From positions 1 to 33,268 of the forward strand of contig NZ_JASISO010000068.1 of NCBI RefSeq assembly GCF_030063135.1: 33,268 bases of DNA. The letters run 5' to 3'. Positions 7,434 to 15,240 of the stretch are shown piece after piece. Made by a program: the position numbers and the translations under genes. The notes under the pieces were generated by a model. It searched no databases and was not told where the DNA came from. It saw only the letters and a list, made by a program, of their open reading frames with translations. The DNA is from Streptomyces sp. G-G2 (GTDB taxonomy: Bacteria; Actinomycetota; Actinomycetes; Streptomycetales; Streptomycetaceae). The number at the start of each line of letters is the position of its first letter. Positions within the stretch are counted from its first letter, which is position 1.

Positions 7434-8043
7434 GGGCGGGGCGGGTGCCCGGGTCCTGGGCTACCTGGAGTCGCGGAAGAACCTGGCGGGCTGTGCGGGC
7501 GGGATGGCCGGGCTGGCCCTGACGGTGTCGGGGGTGGCGGGGACGTTCTGGCCGGTGGTGGTGGCGGGGCTGTACGGCGCGGGCGCGCTGATCGCCCCGC
7601 CCGAGGTGCCGGTGGTTCCGCCGGTGCCGGAGCCCGCCGAGGAACTGGGCGCGCTGCGCGAGGACTTCGGGCGACTGCGGCGGTACCTGGCGGAGGTGGA
7701 CCTGCCGCCCGCCGCGGGGGGCAGGCTCACCGAGCTGGTGGAGCTGTACGGGGCGATGCTCGATCCGGGCTGGGTGGCGGACGTACTGGCGGCCGAGGCG
7801 AACACGGTGCTCGCCCTGTCGCGGGGGATCCGGCAGGACGTACCGGAGTGCGTGGACACCTACAACCGGACCCGCTGGTGGACCCGGATGGCGCCGGGCG
7901 GCGAGTCGCCGGAGCGGCACCTGGAGCGGCAGCTCTCCGCGCTGTACGACGAGGCGGAACGCTTGACGGCGGGCCTCCGGGAATCGGAGGCCCGCCGACA
8001 GCAGACGCACACGACCTATTTGGAAGGTCGCGGGGAGTCCTAG
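7420..8043 (+). CDS. XpaC-like membrane protein (5-bromo-4-chloroindolyl phosphate hydrolysis family, tentative)
   Basis: This 207-residue protein starts at a GTG 14 nt inside the end of the vWA gene, with GAGGAG upstream, so the two are translationally coupled. Residues about 25-58 hold two short hydrophobic segments (MAGLALTVSGVAGTFWPVVV, then AGLYGAGALIA). A proline-rich linker (PPEVPVVPPVPEPAEE) leads to a cytoplasmic alpha-helical domain (LREDFGRLRRYLAEV to the C-terminus). The layout, two helices plus a helical domain, resembles XpaC proteins, which in other bacteria often lie beside vWA and TelA (toxic-anion-resistance) genes. No TelA gene is adjacent here. The family assignment is by gene context and general pattern and is only moderately certain. 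Confidence 0.65.
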   Translation: MATSRGGAGARVLGYLESRKNLAGCAGGMAGLALTVSGVAGTFWPVVVAGLYGAGALIAPPEVPVVPPVPEPAEELGALREDFGRLRRYLAEVDLPPAAGGRLTELVELYGAMLDPGWVADVLAAEANTVLALSRGIRQDVPECVDTYNRTRWWTRMAPGGESPERHLERQLSALYDEAERLTAGLRESEARRQQTHTTYLEGRGES

Positions 8044-8062
8044 GCCGGGACATCCCGCGTCG

Positions 8063-8078
8063 GTCCCCGGCCGGGGAC
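8063..8078. terminator. Hairpin between convergent XpaC-like gene and pckG
   Basis: GTCCCCGG-CCGGGGAC is a perfect 16-bp palindrome 20 nt after the plus-strand stop. More GC dyads built from CGGCCGCGG follow up to the pckG stop. It is probably a bidirectional terminator. Confidence 0.5.
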
Positions 8079-8154
8079 AGCCGGCCGCGGTTCAGTCGGC
8101 CGCGGATCGCGCGGCCGGGTTCGGGGGAGGCCGCGGGTCACGCGGCCGGTGGGC

Positions 8155-9993
8155 TCAGCCCAGGCGCTCGACGAGCGCGTGGTACTGGTCCCACAGTTCC
8201 TTCGGCGTGTGGTCGCCGTAGGTGTTGAGGTGCTCGGGGACCAGGGCGGCCTCCTCGCGCCAGATCTCCTTGTCGACCGTGAGGAGGTAGTCGAGGTCCT
8301 CGGCGGGGATGTCGAGGCCGTCGGTGTCGAGGGAGGCCACGGTCGGCAGGATGCCGATGGGGGTCTCGACGCCCTCGGCGGTGCCGTCGAGGCGCTCGAC
8401 GATCCACTTCAGGACGCGGCTGTTCTCGCCGAAGCCGGGCCACACGAACTTGCCCGCGTCGTTCTTGCGGAACCAGTTCACGTAGTAGATCTTCGGGAGC
8501 TTGGCCTGGTCCTTGTCGGAGCCGACCTTGACCCAGTGGCCCATGTAGTCGCCCATGTTGTAGCCGCAGAACGGCAGCATGGCGAAGGGGTCGCGGCGCA
8601 GCTCGCCGACCTTGCCCTCGGCGGCGGCGGTCTTCTCGGAGGCGATGTTCGAGCCGATGAAGACGCCGTGGTTCCAGTCGAAGGACTCGGTGACCAGCGG
8701 CACGGCGGAGGCGCGGCGGCCACCGAAGAGGATCGCGGAGATCGGGACGCCCTTGGGGTCCTCCCACTCGGGGGCGATCGTCGGGCACTGCGAGGCCGGG
8801 ACGGCGAAGCGGGCGTTGGGGTGGGCCGCCGGGGTGCCGGACTCCGGCGTCCAGGCGTTGCCCTTCCAGTCGATGAGGTGCGCGGGCGCCTCTTCGGTCA
8901 TGCCCTCCCACCACACGTCGGAGCCGTCCGGGGTGAGCGCGACGTTGGTGAAGACGGTGTTGGCGTACATCGTCTTCATGGCGTTGGCGTTGGTGTGCTC
9001 ACCGGTGCCGGGGGCGACACCGAAGAAGCCGGCCTCGGGGTTGATCGCGTACAGGCGGCCGTCCTCGCCGAAGCGCATCCAGGCGATGTCGTCGCCGACC
9101 GTCTCGACGGTCCAGCCCGTGATCGTGGGCTCCAGCATGGCGAGGTTGGTCTTGCCGCAGGCGCTCGGGAACGCGGCGGCGATGTACTTCGCCTCACCCT
9201 GCGGCGGGGTGAGCTTGAGGATCAGCATGTGCTCGGCGAGCCAGCCCTCGTCGCGGGCCATGACGGACGCGATGCGCAGGGCGTAGCACTTCTTGCCGAG
9301 GAGGGCGTTGCCGCCGTAGCCGGATCCGTAGGACCAGATCTCGCGGCTCTCGGGGAAGTGCGAGATGTACTTGGTGGTGTTGCAGGGCCACGGGACGTCG
9401 GCCTGGCCTTCGGCGAGCGGGGCGCCGAGGGTGTGGACGGCCTTGACGAAGAAGCCGTCGGTGCCGAGTTCGTCGAGGACGGGCTGTCCCATGCGGGTCA
9501 TGGTGCGCATGGCGACGGCGACGTAGGCGGAGTCGGTGATCTCGACGCCGATCGCGGACAGCTCGGAGCCGAGGGGGCCCATGCAGAAGGGGACGACGTA
9601 CATCGTCCGGCCCTTCATGGAGCCGCGGAAGATCCCCTTCTCCCCGGCGAAGACCTCCTTCATTTCCGAAGGAGCCTTCCAGTGGTTCGTGGGGCCCGCG
9701 TCCTCGGCCTTCTCGGAGCAGATGAAGGTCCGGTCCTCGACGCGCGCGACGTCGGAGGGGTCGGAGGCGGCGTAGTACGAGTTCGGGCGCTTGGCCGGGT
9801 CGAGCTTCTTGAACGTGCCCTTGGCGACGAGCTCCTCGCACAGGCGCTCGTACTCGGCCTCGGAGCCGTCGCACCAGACGATCCGGTCGGGCTCGGTGAT
9901 CGCCGCGATCTCGTCGACCCAGGTGATCAGTTCGGTGTGATCGGTGGGGACGGTCGTCGGGTGGGAAGTGGGAGCCGCGATGTCGCGCGCCAC
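8155..9993 (-). CDS. pckG: Phosphoenolpyruvate carboxykinase (GTP)
   Basis: This 612-residue enzyme interconverts oxaloacetate + GTP and PEP + CO2 + GDP (gluconeogenesis and anaplerosis, cytosolic). Family hallmarks are the GTP-type P-loop AAFPSACGKTNLAM at about residue 273, the metal/PEP-binding segment DDIAWMRFGEDGRLYAINPE, GGRR in ISAILFGGRRA, and the early R/Y motif region TFICSEKAED. Length agrees with the roughly 610-residue GTP-dependent family. The GTG at 9993 was chosen because AAGGAG lies 6 nt upstream. An upstream extension to 10086 is open but has no ribosome-binding site and no family homology. It stands alone, convergent with the vWA operon and divergent from the TrhA gene. Confidence 0.97.
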   Translation of the reverse strand: MARDIAAPTSHPTTVPTDHTELITWVDEIAAITEPDRIVWCDGSEAEYERLCEELVAKGTFKKLDPAKRPNSYYAASDPSDVARVEDRTFICSEKAEDAGPTNHWKAPSEMKEVFAGEKGIFRGSMKGRTMYVVPFCMGPLGSELSAIGVEITDSAYVAVAMRTMTRMGQPVLDELGTDGFFVKAVHTLGAPLAEGQADVPWPCNTTKYISHFPESREIWSYGSGYGGNALLGKKCYALRIASVMARDEGWLAEHMLILKLTPPQGEAKYIAAAFPSACGKTNLAMLEPTITGWTVETVGDDIAWMRFGEDGRLYAINPEAGFFGVAPGTGEHTNANAMKTMYANTVFTNVALTPDGSDVWWEGMTEEAPAHLIDWKGNAWTPESGTPAAHPNARFAVPASQCPTIAPEWEDPKGVPISAILFGGRRASAVPLVTESFDWNHGVFIGSNIASEKTAAAEGKVGELRRDPFAMLPFCGYNMGDYMGHWVKVGSDKDQAKLPKIYYVNWFRKNDAGKFVWPGFGENSRVLKWIVERLDGTAEGVETPIGILPTVASLDTDGLDIPAEDLDYLLTVDKEIWREEAALVPEHLNTYGDHTPKELWDQYHALVERLG

Positions 9994-10182
9994 GATTGCT
10001 CCTTGTTGAGGGGTTTGTTTGGTGTTTGCCCCGTGGGGGCTGCGACCCGGATGCTTCGCGCTCCGCTCATCCGGTGCCGACCGCACTCATCTGATCATCC
10101 GGTGGATGTGCGCATATGTCCAGGGGGCCTCTCACGTGAGCATCGCCACGTGCGTCAATCTTCCGTAAAGCGCAAAATCGAA

Positions 10183-10200
10183 ACCTACGGAACCGTAGGT
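10183..10200. promoter_or_regulatory. Perfect palindromic operator candidate upstream of the TrhA-family gene
   Basis: ACCTACGG-AA-CCGTAGGT is an 8-2-8 perfect inverted repeat ending 3 nt before the ATG at 10204. It overlaps a possible leaderless -10 (TAGCAT, 10200-10205, 7 nt before the in-frame ATG at 10213). The size and dyad form are typical of TetR-family operators; occupancy here would block transcription or initiation. The regulator is unknown. Confidence 0.6.
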
Positions 10201-10203
10201 AGC

Positions 10204-10884
10204 ATGAGTGCCATGACTTCTGACGCTGTTGCCGCCCTGGCCGAACCCGAGGCCAAGCCGCTGATGCGCGGCTGGCTGCACACCGGGATGTTCCCCGCCG
10301 TAGTGGTCGCGGGGCTGGCGCTGATGACGTTCACCGATTCGACCCGCGCCCGGGTGGCCTGCGGGGTGTACGTCCTCACGGCCTGCCTGCTCTTCGGGGT
10401 CAGCGCGGTCTACCACCGGGGCACCTGGGGTCCGCGGGGCGAAGCCATCCTGCGCCGCCTCGACCACGCCAACATTTTTCTGATCATCGCAGGGACGTAT
10501 ACCCCGCTGACGGTGCTTCTCCTCCCGGCCTCCTCCGGACGGACCCTCCTGTGGGCCGTATGGATCGCCGCCGCCGCCGGGATCGCCTTCCGCGTCTTCT
10601 GGGTCGGCGCCCCCCGCTGGCTCTACACGCCCTGCTACATCGCCATGGGCTGGGCCGCCGTCTTCTTCCTCCCCGACTTCATGCGGTCGGGCGGGATCGC
10701 GGTCCTGGTGCTGGTGATCGTCGGCGGCCTCCTCTACAGCGTGGGAGGGGTCATCTACGGCATGAAGCGGCCCAACCCCTCCCCCCGCTTCTTCGGCTTC
10801 CACGAGGTGTTCCACTCACTGACGCTGGCCGCCTTCGTCACCCACTTCGTGGGCATCGCGCTGGCAGCCGCGCAGTACGCGTAA
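10204..10884 (+). CDS. TrhA/hemolysin III (PAQR) family membrane protein
   Basis: This 226-residue integral membrane protein has about seven hydrophobic helices and the family motifs of the PAQR/YqfA/hemolysin III group: SAVYHRGTW (Ser and His of the putative metal site), RRLDHANIFLIIAGTYTPLT (Asp-His) and the C-terminal FHEVFHSLTLAAF (His-x3-His). These residues match the zinc-site ligands of PAQR proteins. In bacteria, relatives affect membrane-lipid homeostasis; the name hemolysin is historical. ATG 10204 versus 10213 (MTSDAV) is unresolved. A perfect palindrome precedes the start, and the 3' end runs into a 20-bp tandem duplication that contains the stop codon. Confidence 0.9.
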   Translation: MSAMTSDAVAALAEPEAKPLMRGWLHTGMFPAVVVAGLALMTFTDSTRARVACGVYVLTACLLFGVSAVYHRGTWGPRGEAILRRLDHANIFLIIAGTYTPLTVLLLPASSGRTLLWAVWIAAAAGIAFRVFWVGAPRWLYTPCYIAMGWAAVFFLPDFMRSGGIAVLVLVIVGGLLYSVGGVIYGMKRPNPSPRFFGFHEVFHSLTLAAFVTHFVGIALAAAQYA

Positions 10885-10920
10885 GCACACGTCAGTAGGC
10901 GTAAGCACACGCCAGTACGC
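10873..10920. repeat. 20-bp tandem duplication spanning the TrhA-gene stop codon
   Basis: Two 20-bp units lie at 10873-10892 and 10893-10912, differing at two positions, and a third partial unit (CAGTACGC) begins at 10913. The core is GCGTAAGCACACG. The real stop (TAA, 10882-10884) sits in the first unit and is repeated 20 nt later, so the duplication does not change the protein. Confidence 0.8.
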
Positions 10921-10945
10921 CCGGACAGGCCCGGCGCGGCGCGGA

Positions 10946-13000
10946 TCAGGCCGGGTACTCCGCGCCCAACTGGTCCGCCAGCTCGGCCGGGTCCGTCGTG
11001 GGGCGCGCGCAGACGAAGTGCCTGCACACGTACGCCGACGGCAGGTCGTCCACGAGCACCCGGTCCGCCAGCAGCGGGAACTCCCCGCCGCTGCCGTCCG
11101 CCGTGCGCGGCAGACCCGCCGCCACCACCGCGCCGGGAGCCGTCCCCAGCAGCGCCGTCCGGTGCAGCGCCGCCGTCGCCGGGTCCTGCGGATGTCCTAC
11201 GACGGCCACCTCGCGCGGACCGTCCAGCAGGGCCTCGACCACCGCCAGCCCCTGCCCGATGAAGCGCGGGGCGCGCGGACCCAGCGCGCCCACCACCCCC
11301 AGCGCCCGTTCGGCGGCCGTCCGGTGGGCGCTCGACCCGGTGTGCGCGGCGTACGAGAGCAGCGCCCCGGCGGCCGCCGTCCAGCCCGAGGGCGCGGCGG
11401 TGTCCGTCGGGTCCTGCGGGCGCCGGATCAGCTGCTCGGCGTCGTGCGCGGTGTCGTACAGGGAGCCGTCCTCGGCGGTGAACCGGTCCAGGATCAGGTC
11501 CGTGAGGAACCCGGCGAACTCCAGCCAGACCCCCTCGCCCGTCACCGCCGCCAGCGCCAGGAAGCCCTCGGCGACGTCGCCGTAGTCCTCCAGTACGCCC
11601 GCGTTCACCCCGACCTTGCCGTCCCTGCTGGTCCGGGCGAGGCGGGCGCGGCCGTCCATGTGCACGCGCACGAGCAGGTCGGCGGCCTCCGTGGCCCGCT
11701 CGACGAGGTCGGGCCGGTCGAAGTAGGCGCCGCACTCGGCGAGGGCGGCGACGGCCAGCCCGTTCCAGGCGGCCACGATCTTGTCGTCCCGGCCGGGCGC
11801 GGGGCGCTCCGCGCGGGCGGCGAGCAGCCGCGCCTTGATGCCGCCGAAGCGCTCCGGATCCACGTCGGGTCCGTCGGCGGACAGTTGGAGCACCGACGTC
11901 CCGTGCTCGAAGGTCCCCTCCCCGGTCACCCCGAAGAGGGCGGCCGCCAACTCGCCGTCGGCCTCGCCCAGTACCTCGGTCAGCTGGGCGGGGGTCCAGG
12001 CGTAGTAGGCGCCCTCGACGTGCTTGCCGGTGGCCGGGTCCTCGCTGTCCGCGTCGAGGGCGGAGGCGAAGCCGCCCTCGCGGGTACGCAGCTCCCGGAC
12101 CATGAAGTCGGCGGTCTCCAGGGCGACCCGGCGGGCCAGGTCCGAGCCGGTGGAGCGCCACAGGTGCGCGTACGCCCGGCACAGCAGGGCGTTGTCGTAG
12201 AGCATCTTCTCGAAGTGCGGGACCACCCACTCCCGGTCCACGGAGTAGCGGGCGAAGCCGCCGCCGAGCTGGTCGTAGATCCCGCCCCGGGCCATCGCCT
12301 CGCAGGTCTCCCCGGCCATCTGGAGCGCGCCCTCGGCTCCGGTGCGGGCGTGGTGGCGCAGCAGGAACTCGACGACCATGGACGGCGGGAACTTCGGCGC
12401 CCCGCCGAAGCCGCCGTGCACGGAGTCGTACTCCCGGGTCAGCCCGAGCAGGGCCTGCGCGGGCACCTCGGCGCCGGGCAGCCCGGCCTTGCCGTAGTCC
12501 AGCTGACGCCCGGCGAGGTCCCCGACGATCCGCCGCGCGACCTCGGCGACCTCCTCGGGCCGCCCGACCCAGGCGGTCCGCACCCCTTCGAGCACCTGCA
12601 TGAAGGAGGGCATCCCGTGCCGGGGCTCGGGCGGGAAGTACGTCCCGAAGTAGAAGGGCGCGGCGTCGGCGCCGAGGAACACGGTCATGGGCCAGCCGCC
12701 CTGACCGGTGGCGGCCTGGACGGCCTCCATGTAGACGGCGTCGATGTCGGGTCGCTCTTCGCGGTCGACCTTGATGTTGACGAAGTGTTCGTTCATGTAG
12801 GCGGCGGTCAGTTCGTCCTCGAAGGACTCGTGCGCCATGACGTGGCACCAATGACACGCAGAGTATCCGACCGACAGCAGAACGGGTACATCGCGCCGTT
12901 TCGCTTCCTCGAACGCCTCGGGTCCCCACGGCCACCAGTCGACCGGATTGTCAGCGTGCTGAAGCAGATAAGGCGAGGTCACGCCAGCCAACCGGTTCAT
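10946..13000 (-). CDS. DUF255/YyaL thioredoxin-fold protein
   Basis: This 684-residue protein has an N-terminal thioredoxin-like domain (DUF255): TSPYLLQHADNPVDWWPW, SVGYSACHWCHVM with the C-x-x-C at Cys49/Cys52, then FVNIKVDREERPDIDAVYM, GQGGWPMTVFL and FGTYFPP. It is followed by a long helical region resembling (alpha/alpha)6-barrel glycosidase folds (GGIYDQLGGGFARYSVD, HFEKMLYDNALL). This architecture is that of bacterial YyaL/spermatogenesis-associated 20-like proteins; the biochemical role is not established. ATG 13000 is supported by GAGAGG about 9 nt upstream and by family N-termini; an upstream in-frame ATG at 13075 is not. A diverged, truncated copy of its N-terminus lies at 15241-15405. 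Confidence 0.93.
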   Translation of the reverse strand: MNRLAGVTSPYLLQHADNPVDWWPWGPEAFEEAKRRDVPVLLSVGYSACHWCHVMAHESFEDELTAAYMNEHFVNIKVDREERPDIDAVYMEAVQAATGQGGWPMTVFLGADAAPFYFGTYFPPEPRHGMPSFMQVLEGVRTAWVGRPEEVAEVARRIVGDLAGRQLDYGKAGLPGAEVPAQALLGLTREYDSVHGGFGGAPKFPPSMVVEFLLRHHARTGAEGALQMAGETCEAMARGGIYDQLGGGFARYSVDREWVVPHFEKMLYDNALLCRAYAHLWRSTGSDLARRVALETADFMVRELRTREGGFASALDADSEDPATGKHVEGAYYAWTPAQLTEVLGEADGELAAALFGVTGEGTFEHGTSVLQLSADGPDVDPERFGGIKARLLAARAERPAPGRDDKIVAAWNGLAVAALAECGAYFDRPDLVERATEAADLLVRVHMDGRARLARTSRDGKVGVNAGVLEDYGDVAEGFLALAAVTGEGVWLEFAGFLTDLILDRFTAEDGSLYDTAHDAEQLIRRPQDPTDTAAPSGWTAAAGALLSYAAHTGSSAHRTAAERALGVVGALGPRAPRFIGQGLAVVEALLDGPREVAVVGHPQDPATAALHRTALLGTAPGAVVAAGLPRTADGSGGEFPLLADRVLVDDLPSAYVCRHFVCARPTTDPAELADQLGAEYPA

Positions 13001-13083
13001 GCGACCCAGCCTCTCACAACGCCTGGCACGACCGGCGAAACCCTCACGGACCTGCCTCGTTTGGCCGAATTGCACTTATGAGC

Positions 13084-13178
13084 CATCACATGGTGGGCGG
13101 CTCCTTGCCCTCAGAGCCGGGGTCGAACTTCTCCCGGCGTTCCTCCGAGTCGGGCAGCCCGGCACCTCGGAACAGTAG
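13084..13178 (-). other. Possible coding remnant in the 13.0-13.2 kb gap
   Basis: On the minus strand one frame with strong third-position GC reads GLPDSEERREKFDPGSEGKE and ends PPTM-stop at 13086. It has no credible start codon. It may be the tail of a lost gene. The gap otherwise holds only the Uma2 gene's AAGGAGG ribosome-binding site and a weak TAGGCT -10 at 13176. Confidence 0.25.
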
Positions 13179-13229
13179 GCTGGGCGCAGCAGTGCCGGAC
13201 CTGCCGAGGCTCCTCGAAGGAGGTACACC

Positions 13230-13796
13230 GTGACCGCCGAGATGGTGGCGCCCGCGTGGATGCATACGCAGATCAGTGCGGAACAGTACGACTCCTGGTC
13301 CGAGGAGCAGTGCGCCGGCATCGAGATCGTGGACGGGATGGTGGCCGTGAGCCCGAGCGCCTCCAAACGGCACAACCGGCTGGCGCGAGTCCTGGCCAAT
13401 GCCCTGGACGCCGCCGCGGGCCCGGACTGGAACGCAGACACGGACTTCGACGTTCGCCTGCAGGACGTTCCGCTCACCAACCGGCGTCCGGACGTCATCG
13501 TCTATCGGGCGGAGACCATCGACCTCACGCCCACCCGCCCCGAGCACGTACTCCTGGTCGTCGAGGTCGTATCGCCCGGTTCGGAGACCACTGACCGGAT
13601 CGTGAAGGTGGACCAGTACGCCAAGGCCGGCATCCCCTTCTACTGGCGGGTTGAGCAGGCCGCCACCGGTGTCCCGATCGTCTACACCTACATTCTCGAT
13701 CCCGCCACCAAGGCTTACAGGGACGGCGAGATGTTCACCGGCACGGTGAAGGCCACCGCGCCTTTCTCCATCACGGTCGATCTCGGGGTCATGTAA
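13230..13796 (+). CDS. Uma2-family endonuclease-fold protein (DUF820)
   Basis: This 188-residue protein is of the Uma2/DUF820 family, a PD-(D/E)XK-like nuclease fold that is abundant in Streptomyces. Visible signatures are EIVDGMVAVSPSASKRHNRLAR (Glu and substrate-side residues), the RRPDVIVYR strand (catalytic Asp) and VLLVVEVVSPGSETTDRIVKVDQYAKAGIPFYW (Glu-x-Val-Ser-Pro plus Lys). The start is GTG, preceded by AAGGAGG at 13217-13223. Length is normal for the family. Biological role is unknown; many copies lie near transfer-prone DNA, as this one does, between DUF255 and a row of gene fragments. Confidence 0.9.
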   Translation: MTAEMVAPAWMHTQISAEQYDSWSEEQCAGIEIVDGMVAVSPSASKRHNRLARVLANALDAAAGPDWNADTDFDVRLQDVPLTNRRPDVIVYRAETIDLTPTRPEHVLLVVEVVSPGSETTDRIVKVDQYAKAGIPFYWRVEQAATGVPIVYTYILDPATKAYRDGEMFTGTVKATAPFSITVDLGVM

Positions 13797-13921
13797 GGAC
13801 GAAGAGGTCTCGCTTTCGACATCTGACCGATAGCGCTCGGATAGTCGTTGTTCGCGGGCAATCGACACTCCCCACCTTCGGGCCGGATGCACCACCCTGC
13901 GGATGTCATGCCAGCCCGTAA

Positions 13922-14138
13922 GTGATCGTTCAGCTGTGCCCGGGTCAGGAACTGATCAAGGTCACGTTGACGGAAGATCGCACCAACCGGGGCAGCTACC
14001 TACGAAACCGGCCCAGATCTCGGCATCTGGTTGCGGTTCATCGACGCGAACGGGCTACGACTGCCCCGCTTTCCCATCGATTCCACTGGCGCGCCCGTCG
14101 CGAGCTGGAACGTGGCACTGCGGGCAGGTACGAGTTGA
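13922..14138 (+). pseudogene. Frameshifted small gene upstream of the NUDIX gene
   Basis: One frame starting at GTG 13922 reads IVQLCPGQELIKVTLTED and on to RTNRGSY. From 14001 a second frame continues YETGPDLGIWLRFIDANG, then LRLPRFPIDSTGAPVASWN, ending TGA at 14136-14138. Removing one base near 14000 (AGCTACCTACGAA to AGCTACTACGAA) joins them into one roughly 72-residue protein with uniform codon bias. A TAA directly precedes 13922, so the true N-terminus may also be damaged. The stop lies 1 nt before the NUDIX ATG, so the two genes were once translationally coupled. I do not recognise the protein. Confidence 0.5.
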
Positions 14139-14139
14139 C

Positions 14140-14844
14140 ATGTTCGACCACCAGCTGACCGTCCGTCTGCATGTCCTCTTGGTGGAGCGGGGCGAAGATC
14201 CCTTCCGGGGCATGCTCGCGCTGCCCGGAGGATTCCTGAGCCACGATGGCGAGGAGATCCTGGACGCCGCCCACCGCGAACTGCGTGAGGAAACGGCCCT
14301 GACCTCCGGCTGGGTGCACCTTGAGCAGCTGGCCGTGTACGGCAGCTCGGGCCGCGACCCGCGGGGCCGAGTCGTCTCCGTAGCTCACCTGGCGATCGCA
14401 CCGGGGCTGCCCGACCCTGTCGCGGGGACGGATGCCACCGACGCCGCGTGGATTCCCGCAGAAGCAGTCCTGTCCGGAGAGGCCGCCCTCGCCTTCGACC
14501 ACCGTCGAATCGCCGCGGACGGGATCGAACGCGCGCGCACCAAGATCGAATTCTCGGCACTGGCCACTGCGTTCTGCGGGGAGAGCTTCACCATCGCAGA
14601 GCTGCAGCAGGTGTACGAGACCCTCTGGGGCACCCCTCTCGACACCCGCAATTTCTATCGGAAGGTCCAAGCCGCGAAGGGATTCATCGTTCCCGCCGGG
14701 ACGGACCGCAGGACCACGGGAGGACGGCCCGCACGGCTGTACCGGGCCGGTCCGAACACCGTGCTGTTCCCACCACTGATCCGACCCGCGCCATCTGCGG
14801 CGTCCGACTCCGGCTCGGGCAGTTCGTCCAGGTCAAGGGTCTAG
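14140..14844 (+). CDS. NrtR-type NUDIX hydrolase/regulator
   Basis: This 234-residue protein has a NUDIX domain, with the box GGFLSHDGEEILDAAHRELREET at about residues 27-49, and a C-terminal winged-helix region (FTIAELQQVYETLWGTPLD, then RNFYRKVQAAKGFIVP and GRPARLYRAG). That combination is typical of NrtR-like regulators, which bind ADP-ribose-type ligands and often repress NAD or sugar-nucleotide genes. The ATG at 14140 is 1 nt after the stop of the frameshifted small gene. Compared with relatives, the first strand looks short (VDMFDHQLTVRLHVLLV), so a few residues may be lost or the true start may be upstream. The Ser/Gly-rich tail is unusual. Confidence 0.82.
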   Translation: MFDHQLTVRLHVLLVERGEDPFRGMLALPGGFLSHDGEEILDAAHRELREETALTSGWVHLEQLAVYGSSGRDPRGRVVSVAHLAIAPGLPDPVAGTDATDAAWIPAEAVLSGEAALAFDHRRIAADGIERARTKIEFSALATAFCGESFTIAELQQVYETLWGTPLDTRNFYRKVQAAKGFIVPAGTDRRTTGGRPARLYRAGPNTVLFPPLIRPAPSAASDSGSGSSSRSRV

Positions 14845-15215
14845 GTCCGTCCGTCGGCCAGTTTGTCGGGCAGCTTGGCCGAGCCGTACTTGCACGTGTG
14901 GGCCGCGATGCAGCGGGAGCCGGTGGGCTGGGTGTGGGCGACAACCTCCCCGGCGCACGGGTCCACCACCGCCGTAGCGGCCGTACTTCGGAGTGCAGTC
15001 GTCCTAGTCCTTGCGCGCAGGAGACCAACACCGCCTCGGCGATCCGCAGCACGTCCTCAAAGCCATAGAGTTTGCCCTGCCGCTGGGCGTCCTCCCGCAT
15101 CGGACACTCCCGCGTGCAGCGGGCTGACCAGGGCTCTGGAGAACGTCGACGTACCGGTCGGGTGCCACTCGATCGAATCGGCCCGTTGATCTTCAACCCG
15201 GGCGGACGTGCTCAG
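14841..15215 (-). pseudogene. Multiply frameshifted gene remnant on the minus strand
   Basis: Three consecutive minus-strand segments in three different frames all have strong third-position GC: RADSIEWHPTGTSTFSRALV then SPLHA (about 15215-15110), ECPMREDAQRQGKLYGFEDV then LRIAEAVLVS (about 15107-15015), and VVDPCAGEVVAHTQPTGSRC then IAAHTCKYGSAKLPDKLADG (about 14965-14845), ending in a TAG at 14841-14843. Reading across them suggests one protein of about 120 residues broken by at least two indels. The last segment carries several Cys/His that could bind zinc. I do not recognise the family. Confidence 0.5.
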
Positions 15216-15240
15216 GCTCAGGGCGCCGCCTTGTGCGAGT

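Noticed and set aside
8149..10203. Long plus-strand open frame running across pckG into the TrhA-family gene.
   Set aside because: The pckG motifs on the minus strand are unambiguous. Only the part from 10204 on has real protein character.
11018..13081. Long plus-strand open frame opposite the DUF255 gene.
   Set aside because: Repetitive Arg/Gly/His/Val composition without domains; a shadow of the minus-strand gene.
13903..14139. N-terminal extension of the NUDIX protein to ATG 13903.
   Set aside because: Codon bias in that frame is poor, and another frame over the same DNA reads as the frameshifted small gene. ATG 14140 fits the NUDIX fold.
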